NCBI RefSeq assembly: GCF_002291445.1
Contig: NZ_CP014137.1
Location: 2,790,001 to 2,854,000, forward strand
Length of the DNA stretch: 64,000 nt
DNA from: Brenneria goodwinii
GTDB taxonomy: Bacteria; Pseudomonadota; Gammaproteobacteria; Enterobacterales; Enterobacteriaceae
Direction of reading: 5' to 3'
Made by a program: the position numbers and the translations under genes. This document shows positions 1 to 7,662 of this stretch, one piece after another. The number at the start of each line of letters is the position of its first letter. Within the stretch, counting starts at the first letter, position 1. The notes under the pieces are model-generated. The model saw nothing but the letters and a program-made list of their open reading frames with translations, did not search any database and had not been told where the DNA came from.

Positions 1-935
1 CCCCAAACGACATTGTCACCATCAATAAAGACGCCTGGGCTACCGGTAATCCCGTATTCCAGGGTTCGTCGCTGATGTTCCTGAAGCCGGGCGATCGCGT
101 TTCAGTCGCCCAGCTCAACCGCGGCATTATCCTGCAATCCGGCAATGACGCCTGTGTAGCCATGGCCGATTATGTTGCCGGCAGCCAGGATGCCTTCGTT
201 AATCTGATGAACGGCTATGTGAAGGCTCTCGGCCTGCAAAACACCAACTTTGAAACCGTGCATGGTCTGGATGCCGCCGGTCAGTTCAGCTCCGCACGGG
301 ATATGGCATCGATCGGTCAGGCGCTAATCCGCGACGTTCCGGATGAATACGCGACCTATAAAGAAAAAGAATTTACCTTTAACAATATCCGGCAGACCAA
401 CCGTAACGGTCTGCTGTGGGATACCAGCCTGAATGTGGACGGCATTAAAACCGGACATACCTCGGCGGCGGGGTATAATCTGGTGGCTTCCGCAACCGAA
501 GGCCAGATGCGGCTTATTTCGGCGGTTATGGGGGGGCGCACCTTCAAAGGACGTGAAACCGAAAGTAAAAAACTGCTGACCTGGGGATTCCGTTTCTTTG
601 AAACCGTGGCGCCGCTGAAAGCGGATAAAGAATTCGCTTCAGAACCCGTTTGGTTTGGCGACAACGATCGCGTTGCCCTGGGAGTGGAAAAAGATGTTTA
701 TCTGACCATTCCTCGCGGCCGGATGAAAGATCTGAAAGCCAGTTATGTGCTGACCAATACCGAACTGCACGCGCCGCTGGGTAAGAATCAGGTCGTTGGT
801 TCGATCAACTTCCAGTTGGACGGCAAAACCATTGACCAGCGCCCGCTGGTGGTGATGAATGAAGTCAAAGAAGGCGGTATTTTCAGCCGCATGATCGACT
901 ACGTCAAACTGATGTTCCACCACTGGTTCGGCTGA
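1..935 (+). CDS. dacA: D-alanyl-D-alanine carboxypeptidase DacA (PBP5), 5' end outside window
   Basis: This is the C-terminal three quarters of a class C low-molecular-weight penicillin-binding protein, which removes the terminal D-Ala from peptidoglycan pentapeptides in the periplasm. The reading frame is open from base 3, so the gene begins upstream of the window. The SGN motif lies at 138-146 and the KTG motif at 447-455. The C-terminus, ending HHWFG, is the amphipathic membrane anchor typical of PBP5. I recall E. coli PBP5 reading KTGH at the active site and ending HHWFG, whereas PBP6 (DacC) has KTGT and a different tail, so DacA is preferred. The following ybeD-lipB-lipA order agrees. 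The Ser-x-x-Lys catalytic motif must lie upstream and is not visible. Confidence 0.95.
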   Translation, partial: PNDIVTINKDAWATGNPVFQGSSLMFLKPGDRVSVAQLNRGIILQSGNDACVAMADYVAGSQDAFVNLMNGYVKALGLQNTNFETVHGLDAAGQFSSARDMASIGQALIRDVPDEYATYKEKEFTFNNIRQTNRNGLLWDTSLNVDGIKTGHTSAAGYNLVASATEGQMRLISAVMGGRTFKGRETESKKLLTWGFRFFETVAPLKADKEFASEPVWFGDNDRVALGVEKDVYLTIPRGRMKDLKASYVLTNTELHAPLGKNQVVGSINFQLDGKTIDQRPLVVMNEVKEGGIFSRMIDYVKLMFHHWFG

Positions 936-983
936 TCCCTATTGTAAAAGGGCAACTTGTCCCCATATTTAAATCAAGTCATT

Positions 984-1008
984 AACTCCCGTCCTTGCGG
1001 CGGGAGTT
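984..1008 (+). terminator. hairpin after dacA
   Basis: An 8-bp perfect stem (AACTCCCG with CGGGAGTT) closes a 9-base loop 48 bases after the dacA stop. The T tract behind it is poor and contains TATAAT instead, so it may be a weak terminator sitting against the ybeD promoter region. Confidence 0.5.
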
Positions 1009-1044
1009 ATAATTTGTATATACCCCATGCCAACTGGAGCGCAG

Positions 1045-1308
1045 ATGAAAACCAAATTAAATGAACTGCTCGAATTCCCCTGCCCTTTTACTTACAAGGT
1101 GATGGGATTAGCAAAACCAGAATTGGTCGATCAGGTTGTTGAAGTCATACAGCGCCATGCTCCGGGCGATTACACGCCACAAATCAAGCCCAGCAGCAAG
1201 GGGAATTACCACTCCGTTTCCATTACCATTAACGCCACACATATTGAGCAGGTGGAAACGTTGTATGAAGAGCTGGGTAATATTGAAATCGTACGCATGG
1301 TTCTGTAA
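1045..1308 (+). CDS. ybeD: YbeD, DUF493 family protein
   Basis: This is a small cytoplasmic alpha/beta protein of 87 residues, the same length as E. coli YbeD and nearly identical to it. Its role is not firmly established; the fold resembles ACT-type regulatory domains. I chose the ATG at 1045 because it is preceded by GGAGC and gives the MKTKLNELLEFPCPF start seen in the family. An in-frame ATG at 1027 would add six residues without a ribosome binding site. The gene sits between dacA and lipB, as in E. coli, and may be cotranscribed with lipB. Nothing in the sequence shows a catalytic site. Confidence 0.93.
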   Translation: MKTKLNELLEFPCPFTYKVMGLAKPELVDQVVEVIQRHAPGDYTPQIKPSSKGNYHSVSITINATHIEQVETLYEELGNIEIVRMVL

Positions 1309-1393
1309 CGTCATCCCGGCGGTATAGGACAGTTCGACAGCCTGCGCAGGATATCAAAGGCGGGAAACGCTGTTCGTAGACACCTCCCGCCGT

Positions 1394-1399
1394 TATAAT
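1394..1399 (+). promoter_or_regulatory. candidate -10 element before lipB
   Basis: A perfect TATAAT lies 35 bases upstream of the lipB start. The expected -35 position (near 1371) reads TGTTCG, which is weak, so this is only a candidate promoter. Confidence 0.3.
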
Positions 1400-1434
1400 C
1401 GCGGCTATCCTTCCTTAACCTGAAGGTGACACGT

Positions 1435-2127
1435 TTGCTACAGGATAAGATCATCGTACGTCAATTGGGCGTACAACCTTACGAACCCGTTTCGCTGGCG
1501 ATGCACGAATTCACCGATCTGCGCGACGATAAGACGCTGGATGAAATCTGGCTGGTTCAACATCCCCCGGTATTTACCCAAGGCCAGGCCGGCAAAGCAG
1601 AACATGTTTTGATGCCCGGCGATATTCCGGTCATACAGAGCGACCGGGGCGGCCAGGTTACCTATCATGGCCCTGGTCAACTGGTCATGTACGTACTGGT
1701 TGATTTAAAACGGCGTAAATTGGGCGTTCGGCTATTAGTCTCGGCCATTGAAAACACGGTAGTGAATACCCTGGCTCATTTTCATATTGAGGCCCATGCG
1801 CGAGCTGACGCGCCGGGCGTTTATGTCGGCGAACGTAAAATCTGCTCCCTGGGGCTACGTATTCGCAAAGGTTGTTCCTTTCATGGATTGGCGTTGAATA
1901 TCGCCATGGATCTGTCGCCTTTCCTGCGCATCAATCCCTGTGGCTATGCCGGAATGCAGATGGCGCAGGTAAGCGATTATGTCCCTGGCGTTACGGTGGA
2001 AGATACGGCTCCCGTTTTGCTTAAGTCATTCCGGCAGCTATTGGGTTATCAGCAATGTGAATTGATAGACTGGGACTTCGCCGCACAGGGTGCGCCGGCG
2101 CCAAAGCGGGACAACCGGCCAAGCTAA
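1435..2127 (+). CDS. lipB: octanoyl-[ACP]:protein octanoyltransferase LipB
   Basis: LipB transfers octanoyl groups from acyl carrier protein to the lipoyl domains of 2-oxoacid dehydrogenases and GcvH, the first step of lipoate assembly in the cytoplasm. The family signature GGQVTYHGPGQ lies near residue 75. The catalytic Cys is in NPCGYAG near residue 173, and the Lys in KICSLG near residue 139. I chose TTG at 1435 because AAGGTGA (1423-1429) is placed correctly before it and the protein then starts LQDKIIVRQLG like E. coli LipB. A GTG at 1426 overlaps that ribosome binding site. The product is about 230 residues, somewhat longer than the E. coli protein at the C-terminus. Confidence 0.96.
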   Translation: MLQDKIIVRQLGVQPYEPVSLAMHEFTDLRDDKTLDEIWLVQHPPVFTQGQAGKAEHVLMPGDIPVIQSDRGGQVTYHGPGQLVMYVLVDLKRRKLGVRLLVSAIENTVVNTLAHFHIEAHARADAPGVYVGERKICSLGLRIRKGCSFHGLALNIAMDLSPFLRINPCGYAGMQMAQVSDYVPGVTVEDTAPVLLKSFRQLLGYQQCELIDWDFAAQGAPAPKRDNRPS

Positions 2128-2202
2128 CAGTCAATCACATTTTATTTACATAAATTCTTCATTTTGGCTAAGCAATAGCTGAATCTCGCCGGATAATGAT
2201 GA

Positions 2203-2208
2203 TATAAT
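2203..2208 (+). promoter_or_regulatory. candidate -10 element in lipB-lipA gap
   Basis: TATAAT lies in the AT-rich 180-base gap between lipB and lipA, about 100 bases before lipA. No convincing -35 accompanies it. In E. coli this gap carries the regulator gene ybeF, which is absent here. Confidence 0.3.
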
Positions 2209-2307
2209 TTCGAGAGTTTTTTAAAAAATTTTTTAATAAAACATATAATCCTTTGAATTTTATTAATAAGTTCAAAAAAGCGATTAAGAACTGGAACTTA
2301 CGCAAAC

Positions 2308-3273
2308 ATGAGTAAACCTATTCAGATCGAACGCGGCGTAAAATACCGCGATGCCGATAAAATGGCGCTAATTCCGGTGCGGACCGTGGTCACTGAACGG
2401 CAGGAAATGTTACGCAAGCCTGAATGGATGAGAATCAAACTCCCGGCAGACTCCAGCCGCATTCAGGGCATCAAAGCCGCTATGCGTAAAAATGGGCTGC
2501 ACTCGGTTTGCGAAGAGGCCTCCTGCCCCAATCTGGCGGAATGTTTCAACCACGGCACCGCCACCTTTATGATCCTGGGCGCGATCTGTACTCGCCGCTG
2601 TCCGTTCTGTGATGTTGCCCATGGCCGACCGCTAACGCCAGATGCCAACGAGCCGGAAAAACTGGCGCAGACGATCCACGATATGGGGCTGCGCTATGTG
2701 GTGATTACCTCGGTTGACCGTGATGACCTGCGTGACGGCGGAGCCCAGCATTTCGCTGACTGTATCAGCGCCATTCGCCGTAAGAATCCGCAAATCCGCA
2801 TCGAAACGCTGGTTCCCGACTTTCGTGGCCGTATGGATCGGGCATTAGAGATTCTGACGGTAACGCCGCCGGACGTTTTCAACCATAATCTTGAAAACAT
2901 TCCGCGCCTTTATCGCCAGGTTCGCCCGGGCGCCAACTATGAATGGTCGCTGAAACTGCTGGAAAACTTCAAAAACGCTCACCCGGACATCCCGACGAAA
3001 TCCGGGCTGATGGTCGGACTTGGCGAAACCAATGCCGAAATCGTGGACGTCATGCGCGATCTGCGCCGCCATGGTGTTACCATGCTGACGCTGGGACAAT
3101 ACCTGCAACCGAGCCGCCATCACCTGCCGGTACAGCGTTATGTCAGCCCTGAAGAGTTTGATGAGATGAAAGCCGAAGCGATGGCTATGGGCTTTACCCA
3201 TGCGGCCTGCGGCCCGTTTGTACGCTCGTCCTACCATGCCGATTTGCAGGCAAAAGGCATCGAAGTGAAATAA
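2308..3273 (+). CDS. lipA: lipoyl synthase LipA
   Basis: LipA is a radical SAM enzyme that inserts two sulfur atoms into protein-bound octanoyl groups to form lipoyl cofactors. The protein has 321 residues, the same as E. coli LipA. The auxiliary 4Fe-4S cluster motif is visible as CEEASCPNLAEC (near residues 68-79), the radical SAM motif as CTRRCPFC (near residues 94-101), and the C-terminal conserved serine in VRSSYHAD. It follows lipB with a 180-base gap and converges with tatE. The pathway position directly after LipB explains the linkage. Confidence 0.98.
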   Translation: MSKPIQIERGVKYRDADKMALIPVRTVVTERQEMLRKPEWMRIKLPADSSRIQGIKAAMRKNGLHSVCEEASCPNLAECFNHGTATFMILGAICTRRCPFCDVAHGRPLTPDANEPEKLAQTIHDMGLRYVVITSVDRDDLRDGGAQHFADCISAIRRKNPQIRIETLVPDFRGRMDRALEILTVTPPDVFNHNLENIPRLYRQVRPGANYEWSLKLLENFKNAHPDIPTKSGLMVGLGETNAEIVDVMRDLRRHGVTMLTLGQYLQPSRHHLPVQRYVSPEEFDEMKAEAMAMGFTHAACGPFVRSSYHADLQAKGIEVK

Positions 3274-3315
3274 ACGGGAAAATAAGCTAGCGCTAAGCAG
3301 CTTTCGCCCTCAACA

Positions 3316-3332
3316 GCGCGCAATATGCGCGC
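3316..3332. terminator. hairpin between lipA and tatE
   Basis: A 7-bp perfect stem (GCGCGCA with TGCGCGC) and 3-base loop is followed on the + strand by TTATATTT. It lies 43 bases after lipA and probably ends that transcript. Confidence 0.6.
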
Positions 3333-3354
3333 TTATATTTAGTTACAGAATTAG

Positions 3355-3381
3355 CGAACGGGCGGTAAAACCGACCGTTCG
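3355..3381. terminator. second hairpin between lipA and tatE
   Basis: The arms CGAACGG and CCGTTCG flank an inner GGT/ACC pair 14 bases from the tatE stop. It lacks a T tract on either strand, so termination of tatE here is an inference from position. Confidence 0.45.
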
Positions 3382-3395
3382 CCTGTGCTATCAGA

Positions 3396-3602
3396 TTACG
3401 ACTTTTTATGCTGGGTGTCGTTGATAGCGGTAGATTCGTCTGACGTTACGTTATTAGCGGACTGATCGTCATTCATCGCTTTTTTGAAACCTTTGATTGC
3501 CGCGCCGAGATCGCCGCCCAGGCTGCGTAACTTATTGGTTCCGAAAAGCAAAACAATCAATGCGCCGATGACCAATAGCTTGGCAATACTGATACCTTCC
3601 AT
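3396..3602 (-). CDS. tatE: Sec-independent translocase subunit TatE
   Basis: TatE is a TatA-family subunit of the twin-arginine export system in the inner membrane. The 68-residue protein has one N-terminal transmembrane helix (KLLVIGALIVLLFGTNKL), then the amphipathic helix (SLGGDLGAAIKGFKKAM), then a polar variable tail. This is the TatA/TatE architecture. The tail is short, which favours TatE over TatA, and convergence with lipA is the arrangement of E. coli tatE. No other tat gene is in the window. E. coli has ybeM beyond tatE; that gene is absent here. Confidence 0.94.
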   Translation of the reverse strand: MEGISIAKLLVIGALIVLLFGTNKLRSLGGDLGAAIKGFKKAMNDDQSANNVTSDESTAINDTQHKKS

Positions 3603-3825
3603 ACTTACCTACCTGATTACAGATGCTGGATAAGCCAGCGAACGAATAACATAATCTCTATGTAAAACCTTACCGCCAACAAAACAATCGCCTTCTGTAA
3701 CAAAGTAAGACGCCACGCTAGATTCCACTGCGGTTATCTCAACCCGTGCCGAATCGATTTACAACTTTTGCTGATGGAGAGCTATAAAATTACGGCAAGA
3801 AAGCGTAGGCTTTTCCGTGCAAAAC

Positions 3826-3872
3826 GGAGATGACATTCCTCCATAACCGCCATTCGGCTGATGATGTCTATG
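3826..3872 (+). ncRNA. fluoride riboswitch aptamer (crcB RNA motif)
   Basis: The sequence begins GGAGATGACATTCCTCC and continues through ATAACCGCC, ATTC, GGCTGATGATGTCTATG. This matches, from memory, the Pseudomonas syringae fluoride aptamer. P1 is GGAG/CTCC and the second stem is GCC/GGC. The pseudoknot is GACAT with ATGTC, where P. syringae has GGCAU with AUGCC, a compensatory change. It lies 84 bases before crcB, the fluoride exporter gene, which is the usual target. Fluoride binding should raise crcB expression. Confidence 0.93.
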
Positions 3873-3874
3873 CA

Positions 3875-3927
3875 CTTCTCGAAGAGAAGGCGTAGCATCG
3901 TGACTGCTCTTCTTCGAGATACCCCTT
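3875..3927 (+). promoter_or_regulatory. likely expression platform of the fluoride riboswitch
   Basis: Two mutually exclusive hairpins share bases. One is CTTCTC-GAA-GAGAAG (3875-3889), immediately after the aptamer. The other is a long-range pairing of CTCGAAGA (3878-3885) with TCTTCGAG (3911-3918). A CCTT at 3924-3927 could pair with the AAGG of the crcB ribosome binding site (3947-3950). No T tract is present, so translational control is inferred rather than termination. Confidence 0.5.
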
Positions 3928-3955
3928 AATGTTCGATGTTAAATAAAAGGTGTCT

Positions 3956-4342
3956 ATGTATATTAGTATGTTGCTTGTTGTATTTGTTGGTGGTGGGCTC
4001 GGAAGTGTTGCGCGTTGGATGTTAAGCCTGAAGTTCAACGGTAACGGTTATTCTCTGCCGGTGGGAACGCTGCTCGCCAACCTGATCGGGGCATTTATTA
4101 TCGGTGCGGCATTGGCCTACTTTCTGCGCCACCCACAGCTCGATCAGCATTGGAAAATACTTATTACGACTGGGCTGTGTGGCGGATTAACCACATTCTC
4201 GACATTTTCGATGGAGACCGTCATGTTCCTGCAAAGCGGAAATCTGGCGGCGGCGGGTCTGAATGTACTATTGAATCTGGCGGGATCGTTGTTGCTGACG
4301 GCCGTGGCTTTCACGCTGGTCACCTGGCTCATCGCCCATTAG
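3956..4342 (+). CDS. crcB: fluoride ion exporter CrcB/Fluc
   Basis: CrcB forms dual-topology dimers in the inner membrane that let toxic fluoride leave the cell. The 128-residue protein has four hydrophobic segments. It carries the family signatures GGGLGSVARW near the N-terminus, GTLLANLIGAF, and GLCGGLTTFSTFS, which contains the Phe box and the TTFST break lining the pore. I chose ATG at 3956 because AAAAGG lies five bases before it; a GTG at 3950 falls inside that ribosome binding site. The fluoride riboswitch upstream confirms the role. Only one copy is visible, consistent with a homodimer. Confidence 0.96.
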   Translation: MYISMLLVVFVGGGLGSVARWMLSLKFNGNGYSLPVGTLLANLIGAFIIGAALAYFLRHPQLDQHWKILITTGLCGGLTTFSTFSMETVMFLQSGNLAAAGLNVLLNLAGSLLLTAVAFTLVTWLIAH

Positions 4343-4512
4343 TACGGAACCAGCCCGACATACCGCGTTTTAACGCGTTTCCTATGCTCCAACAGCGACA
4401 GCAGCATTTATATTAATCCTGTAGGAGGCGACCGTCCTCTCACTGTACCGTACCTACAGCGCCCCATACGGCGTTTTATCATCAATAGCGTTGTAGGGGC
4501 TGTCGCTCCCAT

Positions 4513-4542
4513 TAAAAAAAACCCGCCATAAGGCGGGTTTTT
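4513..4542. terminator. bidirectional terminator after cspE
   Basis: The stem ACCCGCC-ATAA-GGCGGGT is flanked by an A8 run on one side and TTTT on the other. It is 17 bases from the cspE stop and can serve both cspE and crcB. Confidence 0.9.
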
Positions 4543-4558
4543 CAAGAAATCGGTATAA

Positions 4559-4768
4559 TTAAATAGCGATAACGTTAGCAGCAGATGGACCTTTCGCACC
4601 GCTAGTGATTTCAAACTCTACACGCTGACCTTCAGCCAGAGTTTTGAAGCCATTGCTCTGGATGGCAGAGAAATGTACGAACACGTCTTTGCTACCATCT
4701 TCTGGAGTAATGAAACCGAATCCTTTGGACTCATTAAACCACTTAACGCTACCTTTAATCTTAGACAT
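4559..4768 (-). CDS. cspE: cold-shock family RNA chaperone CspE
   Basis: CspE is a constitutive cold-shock-domain protein that binds single-stranded RNA and DNA and acts as a transcription antiterminator. The 69-residue protein has both nucleic-acid motifs, KGFGFI (RNP1) and VFVHF (RNP2). It differs from E. coli CspE at only a few positions. I chose ATG at 4768, preceded by AAGGTAAG, because it gives the standard MSKIKG start; in-frame codons upstream would add 11 unrelated residues. Its position next to crcB matches E. coli cspE rather than cspC. The leader upstream is long, as is common for csp genes. Confidence 0.95.
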   Translation of the reverse strand: MSKIKGSVKWFNESKGFGFITPEDGSKDVFVHFSAIQSNGFKTLAEGQRVEFEITSGAKGPSAANVIAI

Positions 4769-4996
4769 CAAACTTACCTTTAACATGAATGAAAGACACA
4801 AAATCTGTGTCGAGTACAGTACAGCAATAGATGGCTCATTTGTCCAGTTTAAGATGGATAAAACGTGATAAAAATCGCTAAAAAAAACGGTCGGACAAAT
4901 TTGAGGGCAAGTTTTAACAATATTAATATGTTAGCCTGGTACGTTGAACGTTACTAATCACTTTTTATGGTATCAGGCAAACAGAGGAAAGCATTG

Positions 4997-5689
4997 ATGA
5001 AAACGCTGGGCCTCATCGGGGGAATGAGTTGGGAATCGACTATCCCTTACTACAGTACGATAAACGAATATGTCAAAAATCAGCTTGGCGGACTGCACTC
5101 AGCCAAAATCATATTGCATAGCGTCGATTTTCACGACATCGAGCAGTTGCAGTCGCAAGGTGATTGGCAGCAGGCCGCACGGGTATTGTCCGACATCGCC
5201 ATGGGATTAGAAAAAGCGGGCGCAGAAGCCATAGTGATCTGCACCAACACCATGCACAAAGTGGCGGATGCCGTTGAAAACGCCAGCCAACTTCCTCTTT
5301 TACACATCGCCGACGCCACCGGTGAAAGCATCGCTAAACAGGGCATGAAAAAAGTTGGTCTGTTGGGAACCCGCTATACGATGGAACAGGATTTTTACCG
5401 GCAGCGCATCCACGACCGCTATGGCATAGACGTTATCATTCCAGATTCGGCGGGAAGAGAGACGGTGAATCGCGTCATTTATGAGGAACTGTGTCAGGGA
5501 AAAATCGACGCTGGATCTCGTCAGGCGTACCGGGAGATCATCACGCAGCTTGAGCGACAAGGAGCCGAAGGCATTATTCTCGGCTGTACCGAAATACCGC
5601 TGTTGCTAAGCGCGGACGATGCCAACGTTCCTCTTTTTGACACCACAACCTTACACGCCATTGCCGCAGCCAAGTATGCGTTATCGTAA
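4997..5689 (+). CDS. ygeA: aspartate/glutamate racemase family protein YgeA
   Basis: This is a cofactor-independent amino-acid racemase of the Asp/Glu racemase family; E. coli YgeA racemises several amino acids, with homoserine among the reported substrates. The 230-residue length equals YgeA. The two catalytic cysteines are in VICTNTMHK near residue 83 and ILGCTEIP near residue 197, one in each half of the pseudo-symmetric fold. The N-terminal GLIGGMSWEST is the family signature. I chose ATG at 4997 behind GAGGAAAG; an ATG at 4967 would add ten residues not seen in the family. In E. coli ygeA lies elsewhere, so this junction is specific to the lineage. Confidence 0.92.
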   Translation: MKTLGLIGGMSWESTIPYYSTINEYVKNQLGGLHSAKIILHSVDFHDIEQLQSQGDWQQAARVLSDIAMGLEKAGAEAIVICTNTMHKVADAVENASQLPLLHIADATGESIAKQGMKKVGLLGTRYTMEQDFYRQRIHDRYGIDVIIPDSAGRETVNRVIYEELCQGKIDAGSRQAYREIITQLERQGAEGIILGCTEIPLLLSADDANVPLFDTTTLHAIAAAKYALS

Positions 5690-5787
5690 GATAACAATAA
5701 GTTACATTAAAAAATATTTACTTTTACGCCAGAACAAATAATAGCCTCTTTTAATTACTAAGGTTTCCTCATTTTGGCTAAAAATAA

Positions 5788-5812
5788 AGCAGCATGGGAA
5801 ATCAATGCTGCT
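5788..5812. terminator. terminator shared by ygeA and ypfM
   Basis: The stem AGCAGCAT/ATGCTGCT has a 9-base loop. On the minus strand it is followed by TTATTTTTA, a good termination tract for ypfM. On the plus strand it is followed by TGGTTTCTT, weaker, for ygeA. Confidence 0.8.
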
Positions 5813-5864
5813 TGGTTTCTTCGATCTTATTCCTGGCGGGCAATGACAGGTGCGGCTTTAATTA

Positions 5865-5924
5865 TTATTTGCGTAACATTGCTTCAATAAAATCTTTCCA
5901 ATTACTGACTTCTACTTCGATCAT
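5865..5924 (-). CDS. ypfM: small protein YpfM, 19 residues
   Basis: The minus strand encodes MIEVEVSNWKDFIEAMLRK followed by TAA. This matches, from memory, the E. coli small protein YpfM (MIERELGNWKDFIEVMLRK). AAGAGG lies eight bases before the ATG. The gene is upstream of and divergent from yffB-dapE, and has its own downstream hairpin with a T-rich tail. Its function is unknown. Conservation of NWKDFIE and MLRK across genera with silent differences argues that it is translated. Confidence 0.88.
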   Translation of the reverse strand: MIEVEVSNWKDFIEAMLRK

Positions 5925-6033
5925 GCTAACCTCTTGGTAATTAATTGCGCGTATTATACGCACATTTTTTAATCAGGTGAAACGTTCTGAAAGTATAAAA
6001 AGTGTACTACACCACATTTTTACATCTCGGCTC

Positions 6034-6057
6034 ACGGTGGACCTCGCCGTTTTTTTT
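6034..6057 (+). other. short hairpin with T8 run upstream of yffB
   Basis: ACGG and CCGT flank nine bases and are followed by eight Ts. It resembles a weak intrinsic terminator but no gene precedes it on this strand. It could act as an attenuator in the yffB leader; this is an inference only. Confidence 0.3.
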
Positions 6058-6155
6058 CGGCATGCTGGTCGATTACGATGTCAGGCTCATATTCCCGCAC
6101 TACGCCATTCGACACTCACGATGTAACCTTTGGATCTGAAAGGATATTAATCACA

Positions 6156-6533
6156 ATGACGCTGACCATGTACGGTATCAAAAACTGCGACACCATTAAA
6201 AAAGCCCGTCGCTGGCTGGAAGAACAACAGATTGATTACCGTTTTCATGACTATCGCGCCGACGGTCTAGACCCACAGCGCCTTGAGCATTTTATTGCTC
6301 TGCTAGGCTGGCAGCCATTAATCAACACACGCGGCACCACCTGGCGTAAACTAAGCGAAGAGCAACGCAGCATAATTAATAGCAATACCGCCGACAGTGA
6401 AAAGGCGGCCGTTGCATTGATGCTTGAACAGCCAGCGGTTATCAAGCGGCCGCTGTTAGTGACAAACGATGGAAAAGCGCTGCTTGGCTTCAGCGCAGAC
6501 AGCTATCAGGAATTTATTGCGGAGAACAAATAA
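6156..6533 (+). CDS. yffB: ArsC/Spx-family protein YffB
   Basis: YffB is a thioredoxin-fold protein of the ArsC/Spx family; a glutathione-dependent thiol reductase role has been suggested for the family. The 125-residue protein shows the single active-site cysteine in YGIKNCDTIKKARRWL near residue 10 and the conserved INTRGTTWRKL and IKRPLL segments. I chose ATG at 6156, preceded by AAAGGA; an earlier in-frame ATG at 6078 would add 26 unrelated residues. It ends one base before the dapE GTG, so the two are translationally coupled, as in E. coli. Confidence 0.93.
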   Translation: MTLTMYGIKNCDTIKKARRWLEEQQIDYRFHDYRADGLDPQRLEHFIALLGWQPLINTRGTTWRKLSEEQRSIINSNTADSEKAAVALMLEQPAVIKRPLLVTNDGKALLGFSADSYQEFIAENK

Positions 6534-6534
6534 C

Positions 6535-7662
6535 GTGTCTTGTCCGGTTATCGAACTAGCCCAACAGTTAATCAAGCGCCCTTCCCTTAGTCCAAATGAT
6601 GAAGGCTGCCAGCAATTAATGACTGAGCGTCTGAAAGCCATCGGTTTCACCATTGAACCGATGGACTTTGGCGATACCCAAAACTTCTGGGCATGGCGCG
6701 GCACCGGTAAAACATTGGCGTTTGCCGGGCATACCGATGTGGTGCCAAGCGGTGATGAAAACCTCTGGCAGTACCCGCCCTTTGAACCCACGATCCGCGA
6801 CGGCATGTTATATGGTCGTGGAGCGGCCGATATGAAAGGTTCGCTGGCGGCGATGGTCGTTGCCGCAGAACGTTTTGTCGCGGCGCATCCCAACCATCAG
6901 GGCAGGCTGGCGTTCCTGATCACCTCAGATGAAGAGGCCAGTTGCGTGAATGGTACGGTCAAGGTCGTTGACGCCCTGATGGCGCGTAATGAACAGCTCG
7001 ATTATTGCCTGGTGGGCGAACCGTCAAGCACCAATGTGGTGGGTGACGTTGTGAAAAATGGGCGCCGCGGCTCTATCACCGCCAATCTCCGGATTCATGG
7101 CGTTCAGGGACATGTCGCCTATCCGCATCTGGCAGATAACCCGATACACCGGGCCATGCCCGCGCTCAACGAGCTGGTTGCCACCGAGTGGGATCGGGGC
7201 AATGCGTTTTTCCCGCCGACCAGCATGCAAATCGCCAACGTTCAGGCTGGCACAGGCAGCAATAACGTTATTCCCGGAGAACTGTTCGTACAGTTTAATT
7301 TCCGCTTCAGCACCGAATTGACGGATGAAGCGATTAAACAACGGGTAGCGGAGCTGCTAGACCGTCACCGGCTGAACTACACCATTAACTGGAATCTCTC
7401 CGGCCAGCCATTTCTGACCGCACAGGGTGAACTTGTCGATGCCGTGGTGAATGCGGTACGGCATTACAGTGAAGTCACACCGCAATTATTAACCAACGGC
7501 GGCACATCCGACGGACGTTTTATCGCCCGCATGGGGGCTCAGGTTGTTGAACTTGGGCCCGTCAACGCAACCATTCACAAAGTGGATGAATGCGTCAACG
7601 CCGCAGACTTACAACTGCTGAGCCGGATGTATCAGCGCATTATGGAGCAATTGATCGCATGA
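6535..7662 (+). CDS. dapE: succinyl-diaminopimelate desuccinylase DapE
   Basis: DapE is a dinuclear zinc hydrolase that splits N-succinyl-LL-diaminopimelate in the lysine and peptidoglycan precursor pathway. The protein has 375 residues, as in E. coli. Zinc ligands are visible in FAGHTDVVP (His), GRGAADMKG (bridging Asp), TSDEEAS (catalytic Glu and zinc-binding Glu), and near the C-terminus NATIHKVDE (His). The start is the GTG at 6535, one base after the yffB stop, giving the VSCPVIELAQQLI start of the family. It overlaps the following peptidase gene by four bases. Confidence 0.97.
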   Translation: MSCPVIELAQQLIKRPSLSPNDEGCQQLMTERLKAIGFTIEPMDFGDTQNFWAWRGTGKTLAFAGHTDVVPSGDENLWQYPPFEPTIRDGMLYGRGAADMKGSLAAMVVAAERFVAAHPNHQGRLAFLITSDEEASCVNGTVKVVDALMARNEQLDYCLVGEPSSTNVVGDVVKNGRRGSITANLRIHGVQGHVAYPHLADNPIHRAMPALNELVATEWDRGNAFFPPTSMQIANVQAGTGSNNVIPGELFVQFNFRFSTELTDEAIKQRVAELLDRHRLNYTINWNLSGQPFLTAQGELVDAVVNAVRHYSEVTPQLLTNGGTSDGRFIARMGAQVVELGPVNATIHKVDECVNAADLQLLSRMYQRIMEQLIA

